64,000 nucleotides of DNA, taken from NCBI GenBank assembly GCA_964019155.1, contig OZ025240.1:86998995-87062994 (forward strand), in the 5' to 3' direction. Source of the stretch: Osedax fenrisi. Taxonomy: Eukaryota; Annelida; Polychaeta; Sabellida; Siboglinidae. A model generated the notes under the pieces. The model ran no database searches, was not told where the DNA came from, and saw only the letters and a program-made list of their open reading frames with translations. The position numbers and the translations under genes were made by a program. How positions within the stretch are numbered: the stretch's first letter is position 1; the number at the start of each line of letters is the position of its first letter. Positions 23,510 to 35,841 of this stretch are shown one piece after another.

Positions 23510-24300
23510 TCTCAGTAACTAAGATATATCTCTAATTATAAGTTAATGGTGTCATTTAATTAAGTATCTAACTACTATAGAAATTAGTTTCAAACCAGGC
23601 ATTCACATTTAATTTATAGTAATTATTAATATTACGTTTTATATACAATATTTCTGATTTTGCGGGTTCTGAAAATATATCTGATAATAAAAATGATGAA
23701 ATTGTACACAATTGATAAATATAGAAGAGCAATTTCTGAAATATATCCATGAACTTAACGTACCGGTTTTCGTACAATGTATTGGATCTTGATGATTATG
23801 TTGATAAATGACAAGATCAATTGATTTGTCTTAAGGGAGATATTGGCGCAAAGAATAATTATAATAAAATGAATTTAGGCCAATTCTAGATATCGGTTAT
23901 TAATTCTTGTCCTGACCTTGAATATCTATTAATGAAATACTTTCTTCCTTTCGGGAGTCATATGACTTGTGACATATGTCTAGATATATATCTATGTGAA
24001 TATGCTTTTCAAACATGCTGACTCTAACAAATACAACACGTAATATACTCAATGTGGAACATGAGTTAATATTGTGTATATCTGATATTGAATCAGACAT
24101 ATATCGTATAATCTCTAATATTCAAATTCATTAATTAATATTTTATTAATAAATATGTATATTTTATTTTATTTTCTCATTATTATTAAAAAATATACGA
24201 ATTTAAAAGTGTATAGCTAAAGTTTGAGAACTGATATAGACTATATGATATGGTGAATTAATATATAATTTATTTATATAAATGCATTGCATTGGATATA
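23510..24300. other. Intronic AT-rich sequence, nothing recognised
   Basis: Mixed composition with short minus-strand frames (23568-23777, 23900-24100). They show no domain signatures or splice-flanked structure. Confidence 0.5.
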
Positions 24301-24769
24301 AATATCTACTTATTGTACGAAGTACACTGTACGTTAAAGTGGAGCGTTTTGTGACCAGAATATCAGTTTTACCTGCCTCACAAAATATATATAGTATATA
24401 GTAAAATAATGATGGAAACAAAGTTTTAGATTTTTAAATTAAGTATAGAGGGTGCTATGGGTGAAATAAAAATAAGTGTAAGCAATCAGTCAATCCCAAT
24501 TCTCCCTGTGTTTATTTTGTATACCTGTCATGCGCAATATTTTATTTTTTAAATACTTTAATAAATATTATTGTAATTATAAATATTTAACATAAATTTA
24601 AGAGATAAATCGACATTTTATCAACTATTACAGCCCGGACCCATATTAAGTAATAAACTACCAACATTCTACAATGTTATACAACAGTATTACTATTATC
24701 TGGATGTAAATAAACATATTATATATGTTAAAAATATTTAATAAATGTACATGTTATATTTTATAAAAA

Positions 24770-25330
24770 AATTATTTATTACATAAATAGTAATATAATT
24801 CACATAAATAATATTATACTTTTATACACATATATCATTATATAAGATTATTACCATATTTTTATTTTTATTAATACATATGTAAAATATTTAAAAAATT
24901 ATTTATTAGATAAATAGTCATATAATTCACATAAATAATATTATACTTTTATACATATATATCATTATATAAGATTATGACCATATTTTTATTAATACAT
25001 ATGTAAAATATTTAAAAAATTATGTATAACATAAATAGTCATATAATTCACATACATAATATTATACTTTTATATATATTATATAAGTAATAGCTTTTTT
25101 TATATAAGTGTTAAAATTAAATAAAAAAATATTCAATATTAATAATTTTGTATACCTATATATCATTATATAAGATTATGACCATATTTTTATTTTTATT
25201 AATAAAAATGTAAAATATTTAATAAATTTGAACAAATCCACATGTTATTTTGTATACATAAATAGTCAATAATATTATATTTTTATACTTGTATATCATT
25301 ATATAAGATTATGACCATAATTTAATATTT
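24770..25330. repeat. Tandem repeat, about 120 bp unit
   Basis: Four to five imperfect copies. The repeated landmarks are ATCATTATATAAGATTATGA, CCATATTTTTATT, TAAAATATTTAAAAAATTAT and AGTCATATAATTCACATA. Confidence 0.8.
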
Positions 25331-25471
25331 AAAAAATGTGAACAAAAAAAATTAAATAAAAAAATATAAAAAAAACTATAGTTCACTTAAATCTTAAAAT
25401 TATTAATATTGAATATTTTTTTATTTAATTTTAACACTTATATAAAAAAAGCTATTACTTATATAATATAT
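25074..25471. repeat. Perfect 76 bp inverted repeat (foldback)
   Basis: Arm 25074-25149 is the exact reverse complement of 25396-25471. The spacer (25150-25395) includes one more tandem unit. A transcript would form a 76 bp hairpin. Absence of mismatches implies recent formation or gene conversion. Confidence 0.9.
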
Positions 25472-25609
25472 TACAAAAAATTAAAAAAACAAAAAAAATT
25501 CAAAATTACAACCCTTTGAAAATATATGCTAAAATTCAACAAAAATGTCCTTAAACATCCACATTTTATAAAATATTAATTATTATTATTTATTTTTTGA
25601 TAATATATT

Positions 25610-25647
<38 letters not shown>

Positions 25648-26340
25648 TTCATATTAAATATAATAATAATAAATTAAAAGTTATATCAATTTTACAAAAA
25701 ATTAGTAAAATTCTAGGAAATTTCTAGGAATTAATAAAAAAAATTCTTAAAAATATTTCAAAAATGATTTTAAAGAGGTTATCACTCAAGTAATAACATA
25801 TTAAAAATTTGCTTATATTCTTGCATTATATATACGAAAAAAATCGAATTTTATCGAAAAAAAAAAATCACATGTAAAATATCCCATCTCTCCCATGTTA
25901 ATTTTAAAATGGCCATATCCCCCTGAATATTTACTTAATCAACACAATTGTTGTTGTATATTATTCAGTAATCTACTATCTATTAATGCTGAATGAGGCA
26001 GGTAAAACGGAAATAATTTTCCAATAACACTCCACCTTACTGTACGTCGTACAATGTATACATTGTGTATACATTGAGTATTGTATACATTGAGTATACT
26101 CAACGTATAATTTACGTTTAGTCAAATTCAGTGGTTTACTTATATGATCTCAATTGATTAAATTCTATTATGGTCAAAATAACAATTGTTATTTGAATAT
26201 CACGTGATCTTGCAATAACTTGGAAGGTGTGGGCGTAACTTACGTCAAAGACGCATCACAAATGTTACGTCACTAATTACCATTATTTATTAGATATAAT
26301 AATGTTGTCATTATTATACAATTTATCGGAAGAACAATAC

Positions 26341-26560
26341 GTTGAGTGGACAAATACATATTTATTTAAATCAAAGAAATGTTACCTAATAAAAGATATA
26401 AAAGAAAATAAAGTGTATGCTAAATGTACATTATGAAATCAGATATTAATAGATGGACTTACAGGTTGTTCTAATCAAGGCTTCACTAGATTAGAAAACA
26501 TCAAAATCAAGTAAAAGAATACGATGAAGCAAAATTACAAAGCAATAGAAAAATAAACGA
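26341..26560 (+). pseudogene. BED-finger hAT transposase N-terminal remnant
   Basis: The frame reads EEQYVEWTNTYLFKSKKCYL, IKDIKENKVYAKCTL-stop-NQI, then after a one-base shift KHQNQVKEYDEAKLQSNRK. KCxxC-xQ (second Cys now TGA) followed by a frame-shifted H-x-N fits a BED zinc finger and the linker of hAT/ZBED-type transposases. The rest of the transposase is missing. Confidence 0.5.
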
Positions 26561-26649
26561 GAAAAGATTATAGATACATCAGATACTCACAACAAAAGTA
26601 ATTAACAACTACAATAAGAAGAAACAATCATGATTTCATCACAGTAAAT

Positions 26650-26840
26650 AATGAGCACAGATCCTTTTTTCTGGATCGTCGATCCCGATCCTGATCCTCT
26701 ATGTATTCTCTTATGCGATACTTTTCCCGATCCCGATCATCCATTCGTTACACGATCCTTTACTTTTCAAATCCCGATTCTATCTTTATTACCCGATACG
26801 GATCGGATCACCGATCATAATCGCGAACCTGACAATCATT
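26650..26840. repeat. GATC-iterated stretch
   Basis: GATCC/GATCG occurs about a dozen times in 190 bp (CGATCCCGATCCTGATCC, CCCGATCCCGATCATCC, GATACGGATCGGATCACCG). It sits just downstream of the BED remnant and is likely the subterminal region of that element. The open frame across it (DPDPDP-type) is a by-product of the repeat. Confidence 0.65.
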
Positions 26841-26923
26841 GTATACATTATATATAAAGGAATTATTTATCATAGGAAAATGTGCACATATATATATTTA
26901 TTATATAACCTTTATAATGTTAT

Positions 26924-26928
<5 letters not shown>

Positions 26929-26978
<50 letters not shown>
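26929..26978. repeat. (TA)n microsatellite
   Basis: TA run 60 bp before a sushi exon acceptor. Confidence 0.9.
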
Positions 26979-26983
<5 letters not shown>

Positions 26984-27041
26984 GCATTTCTAGGCATTCC
27001 TATAATATATATAATTAATTAATGTATATATTTCTATTCAG

Positions 27042-27224
27042 AGATTAACTGCCTGCAACCCGCTGACATAGAAAACACCACATCGTGGTATATAAATACA
27101 ACGTACCGATCTAAAGTTATATATAGTTGTCTCTACGGATACGAAGTGACGGACGTGCATTTGAACCCGACCTCCGTTTGTGACCTCAACGCTACGTGGA
27201 GTCGTGCAGAGTTCAAATGTCAGA
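27042..27224 (+). CDS. Sushi/CCP domain exon 2
   Basis: The acceptor TTTCTATTCAG ends at 27041 and the donor is GTTAGA. Phase 1 to 1, 61 codons. It reads INCLQPADIENTTSWYINTT, YRSKVIYSCLYGYEV, SVCDLNATWSRAEFKCQ. All four cysteines and W are present; WSG is WSR. It includes possible N-glycosylation sites (NTT, NAT). Confidence 0.88.
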
Positions 27225-27645
27225 GTTAGATATAACATACTATTGTATATATCCATAGTATATATATATATTTATATTATATGTATAGTATATATAATTA
27301 TATAGTATCTACTCTTAAGCATACAGTGCTATTATATAATTTAATCACAAATGTATGTTATTGTTTTAACTCAACTCAGATACTACTTCATTAAAGTGAA
27401 TTATATTTTTGATTGTATATCATTATATTTGTTAATTATTATATAACAATAATAATTGCTTACTACTACTCATGTTGATGATTGTATTGTACTTTAATAT
27501 TTTACGTTTACAATCTATATAATTATTACATCTATACAGTCAATACCATAAATGACAGTATCTATATTGTTATTTATATAATTATCTATAGCTGGTATAT
27601 AAACCATTGTCACGTGTTAATAATGATGCACGTAATGATGCACAG

Positions 27646-27822
27646 CCATACGATGCGGGACCATAGATAATATCCAGAATGCTCTATTGAATATATCCGG
27701 AACTGAATATCTAGCAACAGCAGAATATTATTGTGAACGTGGGTATATGTTATCAGGAACGAATACTACTTCTGTGTGTGAAATAACAGGACATTGGTCT
27801 ACAATTAATATTTCGTGTATAG
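27646..27822 (+). CDS. Sushi/CCP domain exon 3
   Basis: Acceptor gcacag, donor GTAATA, phase 1 to 1, 59 codons. IRCGTIDNIQNALLNISG, EYLATAEYYCERGYMLSG, TSVCEITGHWSTINISC. Complete CCP. A (TA)n run begins eight bases after the donor. Confidence 0.88.
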
Positions 27823-27825
27823 GTA

Positions 27826-27867
<42 letters not shown>

Positions 27868-27952
27868 ATCGTGTTTGTATTATAATACAATAATATTAAA
27901 TACTATATAGTATTATATTATATATATAATAATAAAATTATTAATGATTAAT

Positions 27953-27998
<46 letters not shown>

Positions 27999-28083
27999 AG
28001 TTTATAAATTTTGTTAGAAGTTCAATTTTTCTAAAAATCCATTTTATTATTGAAGTATAATAATTATATATATATATATAGGT

Positions 28084-28120
28084 AGGGGAAAGTATCCATA
28101 TTTAGCGAATTTTGTAATAT
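28084..28120. mobile_element. Possible TIR end of a GGGGAAAGT-type element
   Basis: GTAGGGGAAAGTATCC followed by ATATTTAGCG resembles the terminus of the GTCCGTATT family (TAGGGGAAAGTAACC) but with a different core. The other end was not located with confidence in 28.3-28.5 kb. Confidence 0.35.
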
Positions 28121-28828
28121 ATGTAGCAAATATAAATCAAATAAATATAAAAATTATTAAATAATTTTCATTTTGTTAACACAGTATTTACATGTACAAG
28201 ATATTTATCTTCTTTTATAAATATGATCACATTTTATATTAGAATAATTAATTAATAAAAGATTAAACAAAATAGTAATTTTTCACTGAATTCCCAAACT
28301 CGACGGTTTTTACAAGAATATCCGATATGTGGATATACCTTATTTATTTGACCCGTCATTCTAAACTCAATATATAATTAGACAACAATTTAAAACTACG
28401 ATATTCAATATTAAGGTATAATAAATATTCTTTAATTTTTATTAATCATCATTCTCCATTAAGCGAAAACCGTAATACATTCGATCACCCTATAAATCAA
28501 TAAATAATGCAAAAGTTATTGATCATTAATTTATTAAAATGTATCTTATTGTGTATTCTCTATAATTTAAATAGGAAAAGGTTATATGGTGGATCAATAG
28601 ATATTGAGATGCAACAAGCCGCACAGTTTGTATACTTTGCCTTTCACTATCTTGGCATGTTCTCCGCATAAGCACTACTATAGTATACGCCTAACTTCAA
28701 AGTATGGCTATACATGTACTTTTCAGTGATGACTGAAGTCATTATTAATCGCTAAAATGTGGTGCTCTGATAATATATATTATATACATACTATAGCTAA
28801 ATAAAATAATTATACTAATGCGATACAG

Positions 28829-29002
28829 CTATAACATGTGATGACATTAACATCGAACACTTCGAAGTTAACACTACCTCTAATCGTTATATGGGCGTGT
28901 CTGTTCTATCCTGTTCGTCTGGCTACATGTACCTGAGCGGTGACCTAGCTTTACGCTGCGGAAAGGACGGACAGTGGCGGGGTGAACGGTTGATGTGTAG
29001 GG
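28829..29002 (+). CDS. Sushi/CCP domain exon 4
   Basis: Acceptor GATACAG, donor GTTAGC, phase 1 to 1, 58 codons. ITCDDINIEHFEVNTTSN, GVSVLSCSSGYMYLSGDLA, LRCGKDGQWRGERLMCRG. Complete CCP, GC-rich codons. Confidence 0.9.
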
Positions 29003-29416
29003 GTTAGCTAGTTGTTATCGGTTTACTGTAGTATAGAACTACCTATCATTTTACCACCTACTGGTACACATTAGTTTACCTATAATGTTACGTTTCGGCA
29101 ACCAGTTTCTTGTTGCTCGGGTAGCACTTGTTGCCTACGTAGTTTTTATGTAATTGTTATGTAATTGTTTGGTAATTATAGAATACCAAATAAATCATGA
29201 TCATTATCTTTATTTTCGAAATGAAAATGATCATAACATCGTTGTATAAATCATCAAAAATACTTGATTAAATTTATTAATAAAAAAAGTCATGTTTATA
29301 TTATATATTATTACTTATATTATAATTTATCCTAATTGGGCCTAAAAATGAATGACATCTATTATCAAAATACGTATATATTGTATACGTGTTCTATGTA
29401 AAATATGTATACTTTA

Positions 29417-29552
29417 TTGGAGGGTACCTTCATTGTGAGTATATATTACAAGATAATCTCTGGTATTCTCCTTTAAGCAGAAATTGTATATACTGCATTA
29501 TATTGTATTTCTTCTCAATAAACCATATTCAATTCAATTCAATTCAATTCAA
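29417..29552 (+). mobile_element. Short interspersed 3'-end repeat with (AATTC)n tail, copy 2
   Basis: Near-identical to the reverse complement of 14232-14372, ending AATAAACCATATTCAATTC and further TTCAA units. It lies 32 bp upstream of sushi exon 5. Confidence 0.8.
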
Positions 29553-29584
29553 AACGTAGCATAATAATATCGATTCTATGTCAG

Positions 29585-29761
29585 AAATCACGTGTCCCAT
29601 ACCGGAAGAGATCGTGGACGGTTACTACGAATTCGACACGAGAGTGGAACACTCCGAGCTGAGAAACTACTGCAAACGTGGTTACGCTATCAGTAGTGGA
29701 GACGCGAACAGGACCTGCGACCACAACGAGGCTTGGACGGGTGTTCCGGTCACGTGTAAAA
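29585..29761 (+). CDS. Sushi/CCP domain exon 5
   Basis: Acceptor CTATGTCAG, donor GTAAGC, phase 1 to 1, 59 codons. ITCPIPEEIVDGYYEFDTRV, LRNYCKRGYAISSGDANRTC, EAWTGVPVTCK. Complete CCP with GC-rich codons. Confidence 0.92.
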
Positions 29762-30205
29762 GTAAGCAGTCTTTAGCGCTATATTATCGCCTATAGCCAG
29801 TGTTATATCGGTACATTTCTATACTAAGTTTTATTTCTGAAGTGTCATATTATTACTATATTCATATGTAGTACTCTATTATTAGTATTATTTATCGATT
29901 TCTGTATAACAATTGTTGTTTAATACTACACATAACATTGCGTAATCATAATAATCTTAATCAGTGTACAGTACTTTATTATTTGCATTGAGTAAAGTAT
30001 AAATTAAATTTATTTTAAACATATGTATATATATTACATTTTTAATAATTTCAATTTTATTTATCTTTTAAAATATAATTTTTTTATTTAATGGTTGATT
30101 AAAATATATTTATAAAATATATAAATAGTTCTATAATTTATATTTCATCTATTCTTATTTTATATATATATATATCTAAATGAATAGAATTTACTTTATT
30201 CACAG

Positions 30206-30288
30206 AAATACTATGCCTCCCTTTCAATTTGTCATTAATCCCCACAAACGCTGATTATATGAAACAAGGACATGCAGTCGGACATAAA
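30206..30288 (+). CDS. Sushi/CCP domain 6, first-half exon
   Basis: Acceptor TTTATTCACAG, donor GTTAGC. Phase 1 in, phase 0 out. ILCLPFNLSLIPTNADYMKQ then GHAVGHK. It supplies the first Cys of a CCP. The second half follows in phase 0 at 36432, giving GHK|VMFSYIDGYE. The 6.1 kb intron holds the RLE LINE, another LINE and a MITE. Confidence 0.75.
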
Positions 30289-30304
30289 GTTAGCTAATAA
30301 ATAT

Positions 30305-30339
<35 letters not shown>

Positions 30340-30539
30340 TCAACTTTTCGACTTCGTACAGTGCAGACGTGTTTTTTTTACATAGTGAATTATCAAATAA
30401 TTCTATAAAATTTAATTCTTGCTATTGGACTACATAAAAGCTTTGTATACATCAGTTATATATTCTATATAACTAATAGTTTAGTGTGTAATATGAATAA
30501 CTATCCTTTAGCATATTCAATATGTTCCGTGTATGACCT

Positions 30540-31236
30540 CATAATAAGTATATATATATATATTGAGCCTACTATTTTGTTTTAAATTTATACTTATTTT
30601 TATTTATACATATTTGTTGCTATACGTGATATATATATATATGTATTTAATTGTTCATATATGTATGTATACATAATGTGTATGTTTATATATATGTATA
30701 TGTATGTATATGTATACTTGTTTTGTAAGATAAGCTATATATTATGTAAGGTATTAAAATAAATGTTAATAAGAAAAACCAATAAATTTATTGTCACGCT
30801 CTATCGATTTTCTATAGAATTAAATTAATTGTAATTTATTTTTGTATTTGAATTTATATTTGCTTTATAATGGTATATTTCATTCATACTTTGCAATGGC
30901 ATATTTAAATATTACATTTCACCTATTTCTACCTCGTATTTATATACATAATTTGTATTTGTTTCTATATATTGTTTTATTTTAATATCTATAAATTGGT
31001 GTGTGCGATGAACACTGTGTATGAGTGTATGTTTGTATGTGTATAGATTTATATATATATATATATATATATATTTATTAAAAATAATTATTAACATTAT
31101 TTTATTTATTCACTGACTTATATTATTTAATTGTTTTTATATATTTATTTTAAACCTGTTTTTAACCTACATTTTACTTTTTATTTGCCTATAGTATTAC
31201 CATATAGTATTATTTACTCTGATTTCTATTATCAAT
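30540..31236. other. AT-rich intron sequence
   Basis: TATG/TGTA-rich low-complexity DNA with a (TA)n run at 31049-31072, grading into the probable 5' UTR of the RLE LINE. No genes seen. Confidence 0.5.
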
Positions 31237-34223
31237 ATGAATTCTAGTTTATCTAAAACTTTCACATGTCCCATTACACATTGTTCTAGCAATTTTTATA
31301 ACGCGCAGACTCTATACACACATGTTAATTCACATAAAATCCGTGATGAAAATGTACCTGATACGTGTTATAAATCTTTTAATAGATCTTTTTGCCAATC
31401 ATGTAATAAATCTTATTGTTTAGCACGTAATCATACTTATAAAGGTCTAACTCAATCCCAGATGCAGCCAATTATAGATGATTTACTAGATAATTCGGAT
31501 CCTAATATTTCTTCCAACTTTAATATTCCTGAAATTAATGAAATACTTAATTCTAAAATTCCGATAAGAAAACATATCCCAAAAATGTGTAGAGATCTAT
31601 TTGCCGAAGCTTTGACTACTTTATTCAGAAATATTTCCCAAAATCCAATTGAAATGAACTTTCGCTTATTAACGATATTTCCAAGAGCTGTTTAAACGAT
31701 CGTTTAAAACGTTGGATTTCTGGAGAACATTATTTTCTCTGGTCTGAGACTAAGCGTGAAGCTGATAAATATTCGGAACATAAAAAGTCTACAAATACAA
31801 AAAACAATATAGATCGTGTGATTAACTTAACACAGGAAGGATATGTTGGTAAAGCATGTAAAGCCCTTCTATCTAATGGTATGGCAGATGCTTCTCAGGA
31901 TATTATATCAACTCTACAGGATAAACACCCTAAAAGACTTCATCCAATTGATATTCCTTCTACGCAAACTAATTCGTCAATTCAGTTTACTACAAAGGAA
32001 GTGATGTTTATGTTGGATTCCTTTCCTGTAGCTAGTGGTGCGGGTCCAAGTAAACTTTCCCCTTACCATCTTCGTGAAGCTCTTCGTGGTATAACCCCTA
32101 TGAAACAGGAATATTTGATTAATTAAGGCTATTAATTAATTTAAGGCTATTACTGATACAGTAAATCTATTAGCAGCTGGAAAAGTTAATCATAATATTG
32201 CTCAATATTTCTGCGGCGCTAATCTTTATCCACTGAAAAAAAAAGACGGAGGCATAAGACCCATTTCAGTTGGTGAAACTTTAAGAAGACTTGTGTCTAA
32301 ATGTCTAAATGCATCAGTTAAAAAAGAAGCAGAAATATTGTTCTCTCCTACACAGTTAGGCGTAGGTGTGAAGGGTGGATGCGAAATTATTGTGCATTCG
32401 GTAAGATCCAAAATTGATATATATTCTAGTTCTAATGATAAATGTCTTCTAAAAATAGACTTTAAGAATGCGTTTAATCTTATATCTCACGAATCAATAA
32501 TTAGCCAAGTTGCTAAATATTTCCCAGGCCTTTTAAATTGGACATTATTTACTCTTCTCCCAGAATCTAAATTATTCATAGGTAATGAGTTTATTCTAAG
32601 CTCCAGAGGTGTTCAGCAAGGTGATCCTCTCGGCCCATTACTATTTTCATTAGCTTTAAAAAAACTTACTGATATAATTACTACCAAATTCCCTAATTTG
32701 AACCTATCATTATTTTATTTAGATGATGGTATTATAATAGGAGATATAAATGAAGTAAAATTAACATTGGATACTATTCTACAAGTTTCTTCAGATTTAG
32801 GTCTCGAAATTAACATTAGCAAATGTGAAATTTGGTGGCCAAATTTCAATGACATCTCGTGGGATATATTTCCTGACTCAATTAATAAGATATAGGGAGA
32901 AGGAATTGATTTACTAGGTTCATCAATTGGTACTTCCAAATATATAAATAACCACATGGATATTAAAGTTAATGACTGTATTAAATTGCAACAGGTAATT
33001 TTACAAATGGATAACCCACAGTGTGAACTAGCCCTTATTCGTTCATGCGCAGGCATTTGTAAAATTAACTATGCTCTTAGAACTTCTCCTACTAAATCCA
33101 CATATAACTCTATTAATAAATATGATAACTCTTTAAGAAAATCGCTTGAAGAAATTTGCCAATCTAGCTTGGATGATGACTCGTGGTGTCAGGCTACTCT
33201 TCCAATCCGTGAAGGTGGTCTAGGGATTATTTCTGCATGCAACATAGCTCCAGCAGCGTATCTATCTTCTGTAAGCCAAGCGATACCTTTTATTTCAAAT
33301 TTATCAATTTCTTTAGACATAGATGGTATTTTTAAGGATTCAATTTCTAAGATTACATCTTTGGGTTGTTTAAATGCTAAGGAAATTCTAGATGAACGAA
33401 TTGGCTTACAGAAGAAATTATGTAATATTTATTATGTAATATTTATTTAAAAAGTAAAGGTAACCTACTGAACCGCTCCACTACTCGAAATAAAGCTAGG
33501 CTACTTTCGCTATCGGGAGATCATGCAGGTGCATGGTTACTAGCAGTCCCAAATCCCTCAATGGGACTGTGTTTTAATTCCACTGAATTTAGAGTACTCC
33601 TTAGACACATGTTGGGCCTACCTCTCTATAGCATATCTCGTACATGTCCAGCTTGCAACAAAGCACTACTTGATATTTATGGAGACCATAGCCTGATATG
33701 TGGATCTGGGAGCGAAAGAACTAATAGGCATAATTATGTACGAGATACTCTATACCATATAATGAATTCAGCAGGTTTGTCCCCATCTTTAGAAACGGCT
33801 AATTTGATCCCAGGTACTATTCGAAGACCTGGAGATGTTTCAGTAACTAACTGGTCTTTAGGAAAATCAGCCGCCATCGATGTATCAATCACCTCACCGC
33901 TGCAGAACACTACTATTTTAAGTGCGGCAACTGAGGCTGGTTTTGCAGCTGGTGAGCATGAAAAATCTAAAGATGAGAAAAATTTTAATAATTGCCATGA
34001 TGCAGGTATTATTTTTCTCCCTTTCGTTGCTGAAACATTTGGTACTTGGGGTCAAATTGCTAAAGATATAATTAGCTATATTTCTAAACGATGGGCTGAT
34101 AAGCATATGGAAAATAGAGATAAATCGCTAAACTGGATTTATCAAAAGCTTTCTGTAGCCATGCACCGAGGAAATGCCAATATGATTATTTCAAGAAGCC
34201 CGATAGTTGAATTTTATAGTTAA
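31237..34223 (+). pseudogene. Degenerate RLE-type LINE ORF (R2/NeSL/HERO-like), zinc finger + RT + endonuclease
   Basis: A single long ORF broken into five frames. The N-terminus has CPITHCSSNFYNAQTLYTHV then NSH, a C2H2 finger that binds target DNA in R2-type elements. Next come SFPVASGAGPSKLSPYHL, KKKDGGIRPISVGETLRRLV, LLKIDFKNAFN, RGVQQGDPLGPLLFSLALKK and the catalytic LFYLDDGIIIGD. The C-terminal finger is CPACNKALLDIYGDHSLIC (C-x2-C, H-x4-C), followed by RRPGDVSV and AAIDVSITSP, the PD-(D/E)XK restriction-like endonuclease core. Breaks: a frameshift near 31690, a duplication near 32125, a TAG at 32893 and a 14 bp tandem duplication near 33425. It lies in the sushi-locus intron. No APE domain. 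Confidence 0.9.
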
Positions 34224-34465
34224 TTTATTTGATTGTTTTTATTAGTTTTATTTTAATATTTTAATATTTTAATATTTTATTCATTTTTTATATATTATTT
34301 TGCGTTTATTATATTTTATTCAGTTTTATTTTAATATTTTATTCATATTTTTATTATTAGTTTGCGTTTATTATATTTTATTTAGTTTGGCTCAATACGA
34401 TGATGAAGAGGTCGAAAAATTCATTTTTAATATTCCATATATCTTTTATTTGTACACCCTTCTGA

Positions 34466-34504
<39 letters not shown>

Positions 34505-34560
34505 ACCCATCTTCAGTTGTTACTGTAGATTTAATAAAACCTTGATCCATTTCTTCATTT
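34224..34560 (+). mobile_element. Probable 3' UTR of the RLE LINE
   Basis: T-rich sequence with two copies of a unit holding TTGCGTTTATTATATTTTAT, then a (TA)n run at 34468-34502 and a short complex end (TAATAAAACCTTGATCC). End not fixed. Confidence 0.4.
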
Positions 34561-34664
34561 TCGAGAGAGTTTCATTAGTTTCCGTAGGTTCGCTTTGAAT
34601 ATTATCACTTGGAGTTTTAATTATTCGTAATTTAAAGTATATATATATAATTAAAAAATAAATA

Positions 34665-35560
34665 ATATAGTCATAAAACAATTAACTAAATTAAAATTCC
34701 TAGGCATTTTAATTGACGAAAATCGTAATTGGAAAATGCAAATAAATAATATTAAAAATAAACATTACTATAGTCTTAGTTTACTACATAGATATAAATA
34801 TAAATTTAACATTAATACTTTAGTTATGCTATATTTTTCTTTTTTTTCATAGTCATATTAATTATTTTTCTATTGTATGGGGAAGTACTTACCATAGCAA
34901 TATAAAATGCATTCAAATTTTACAAAATAAATGTATGAGAGCAATATATAAACTTGATAATAAAACCAATATTGATTACATTTTTTTAAGACAACATTCT
35001 TAAATTTAAAGATATAATAAATATATTTATTTATAAATATATATTTAGAATATATAACACGCAATTTGCATAGTTATATTTTTAAGTTATTTACCTATAA
35101 TCGCAAAAATAAGATTTTATCATGAGAAATTTAGTATTCGTTACAAAGGCGCATGTTTATGGAATTCTTTAAATACAACCTTATCATCGTTAACGAATTT
35201 GAATACTTTTATAGTGCATATTAAAAACATGATTTTAAATAATTATATCTAATCATTTACACCTTATCTATTTTGTTTTTTATTTTATTTACATGATCAT
35301 CTTTTCTTCTTTTTAGATCTTTTAAATTTCTTTTAAATTGTTCGTATTGTATAAATATTTTTTTATCTTTGTAGCCTTACTTTGGTCTTTAATTTTCTTT
35401 GAGTATTTATAGTTTAACTTATTTATTATTTTAGTAGCTTTTCACATTTTTAAATATGATATCATATATTTTTATTATATTTTATTATTATTGTATTGTT
35501 AATGGTCCTATACATGATAATTTCTTGGTATTGAGAGATAGATTTAATTTTATTGTATTG
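34665..35560 (+). mobile_element. 5'-truncated LINE remnant, RT C-terminus and 3' UTR
   Basis: It reads LTKLKFLGILIDENRNWKMQ, LVMLYFSFFSHSHINYF, VWGSTYHSNIKCIQILQNK, CMRAIYKLDNK, then after stops IRYKGACLWNSLNT to TAA near 35252. These are the LG-D-W, Y---VWG and LWNSL landmarks of the CR1-group RT C-terminus. Several stops and shifts. The 3' limit is approximate. Confidence 0.75.
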
Positions 35561-35747
35561 ATTTTATATTGAGACAGAACATGAATGAACAAAATAGAAT
35601 TGCAAAATATGTATACTCTTTATATTTATTCGTTTTTGTATATATCTCTCATTACCAAGAGCAGGTTGGTATCTGATAAGCTAAATGGAACTTCTATACC
35701 ATACCTGGGTTTTAGATCTCGGTCATCAACTGAATCTGATATTATTA

Positions 35748-35751
35748 TTAT

Positions 35752-35812
<61 letters not shown>
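35748..35812. repeat. (TA)n microsatellite
   Basis: Interrupted TA run with TATTTA variants. Confidence 0.9.
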
Positions 35813-35813
<1 letters not shown>

Positions 35814-35841
35814 TTAATGATTATATATTCTATAATAAATC

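Larger units (their letters stand above)
24310..26062. mobile_element. Possible 1.75 kb element bounded by diverged inverted repeats
   Basis: About 75 bp near 24315-24400 (TTGTACGAAGTACACTG ... GTTTTACCTGCCTCA) matches the reverse complement of about 75 bp near 25988-26060 with moderate divergence. The interior holds a tandem array and a perfect foldback. No coding content was seen. The ends are not sharp enough to fix termini or a target duplication. Confidence 0.5.

Noticed and set aside
26651..26857. Open frame with DPDPDP-type sequence
   Set aside because: By-product of the GATC-iterated block.
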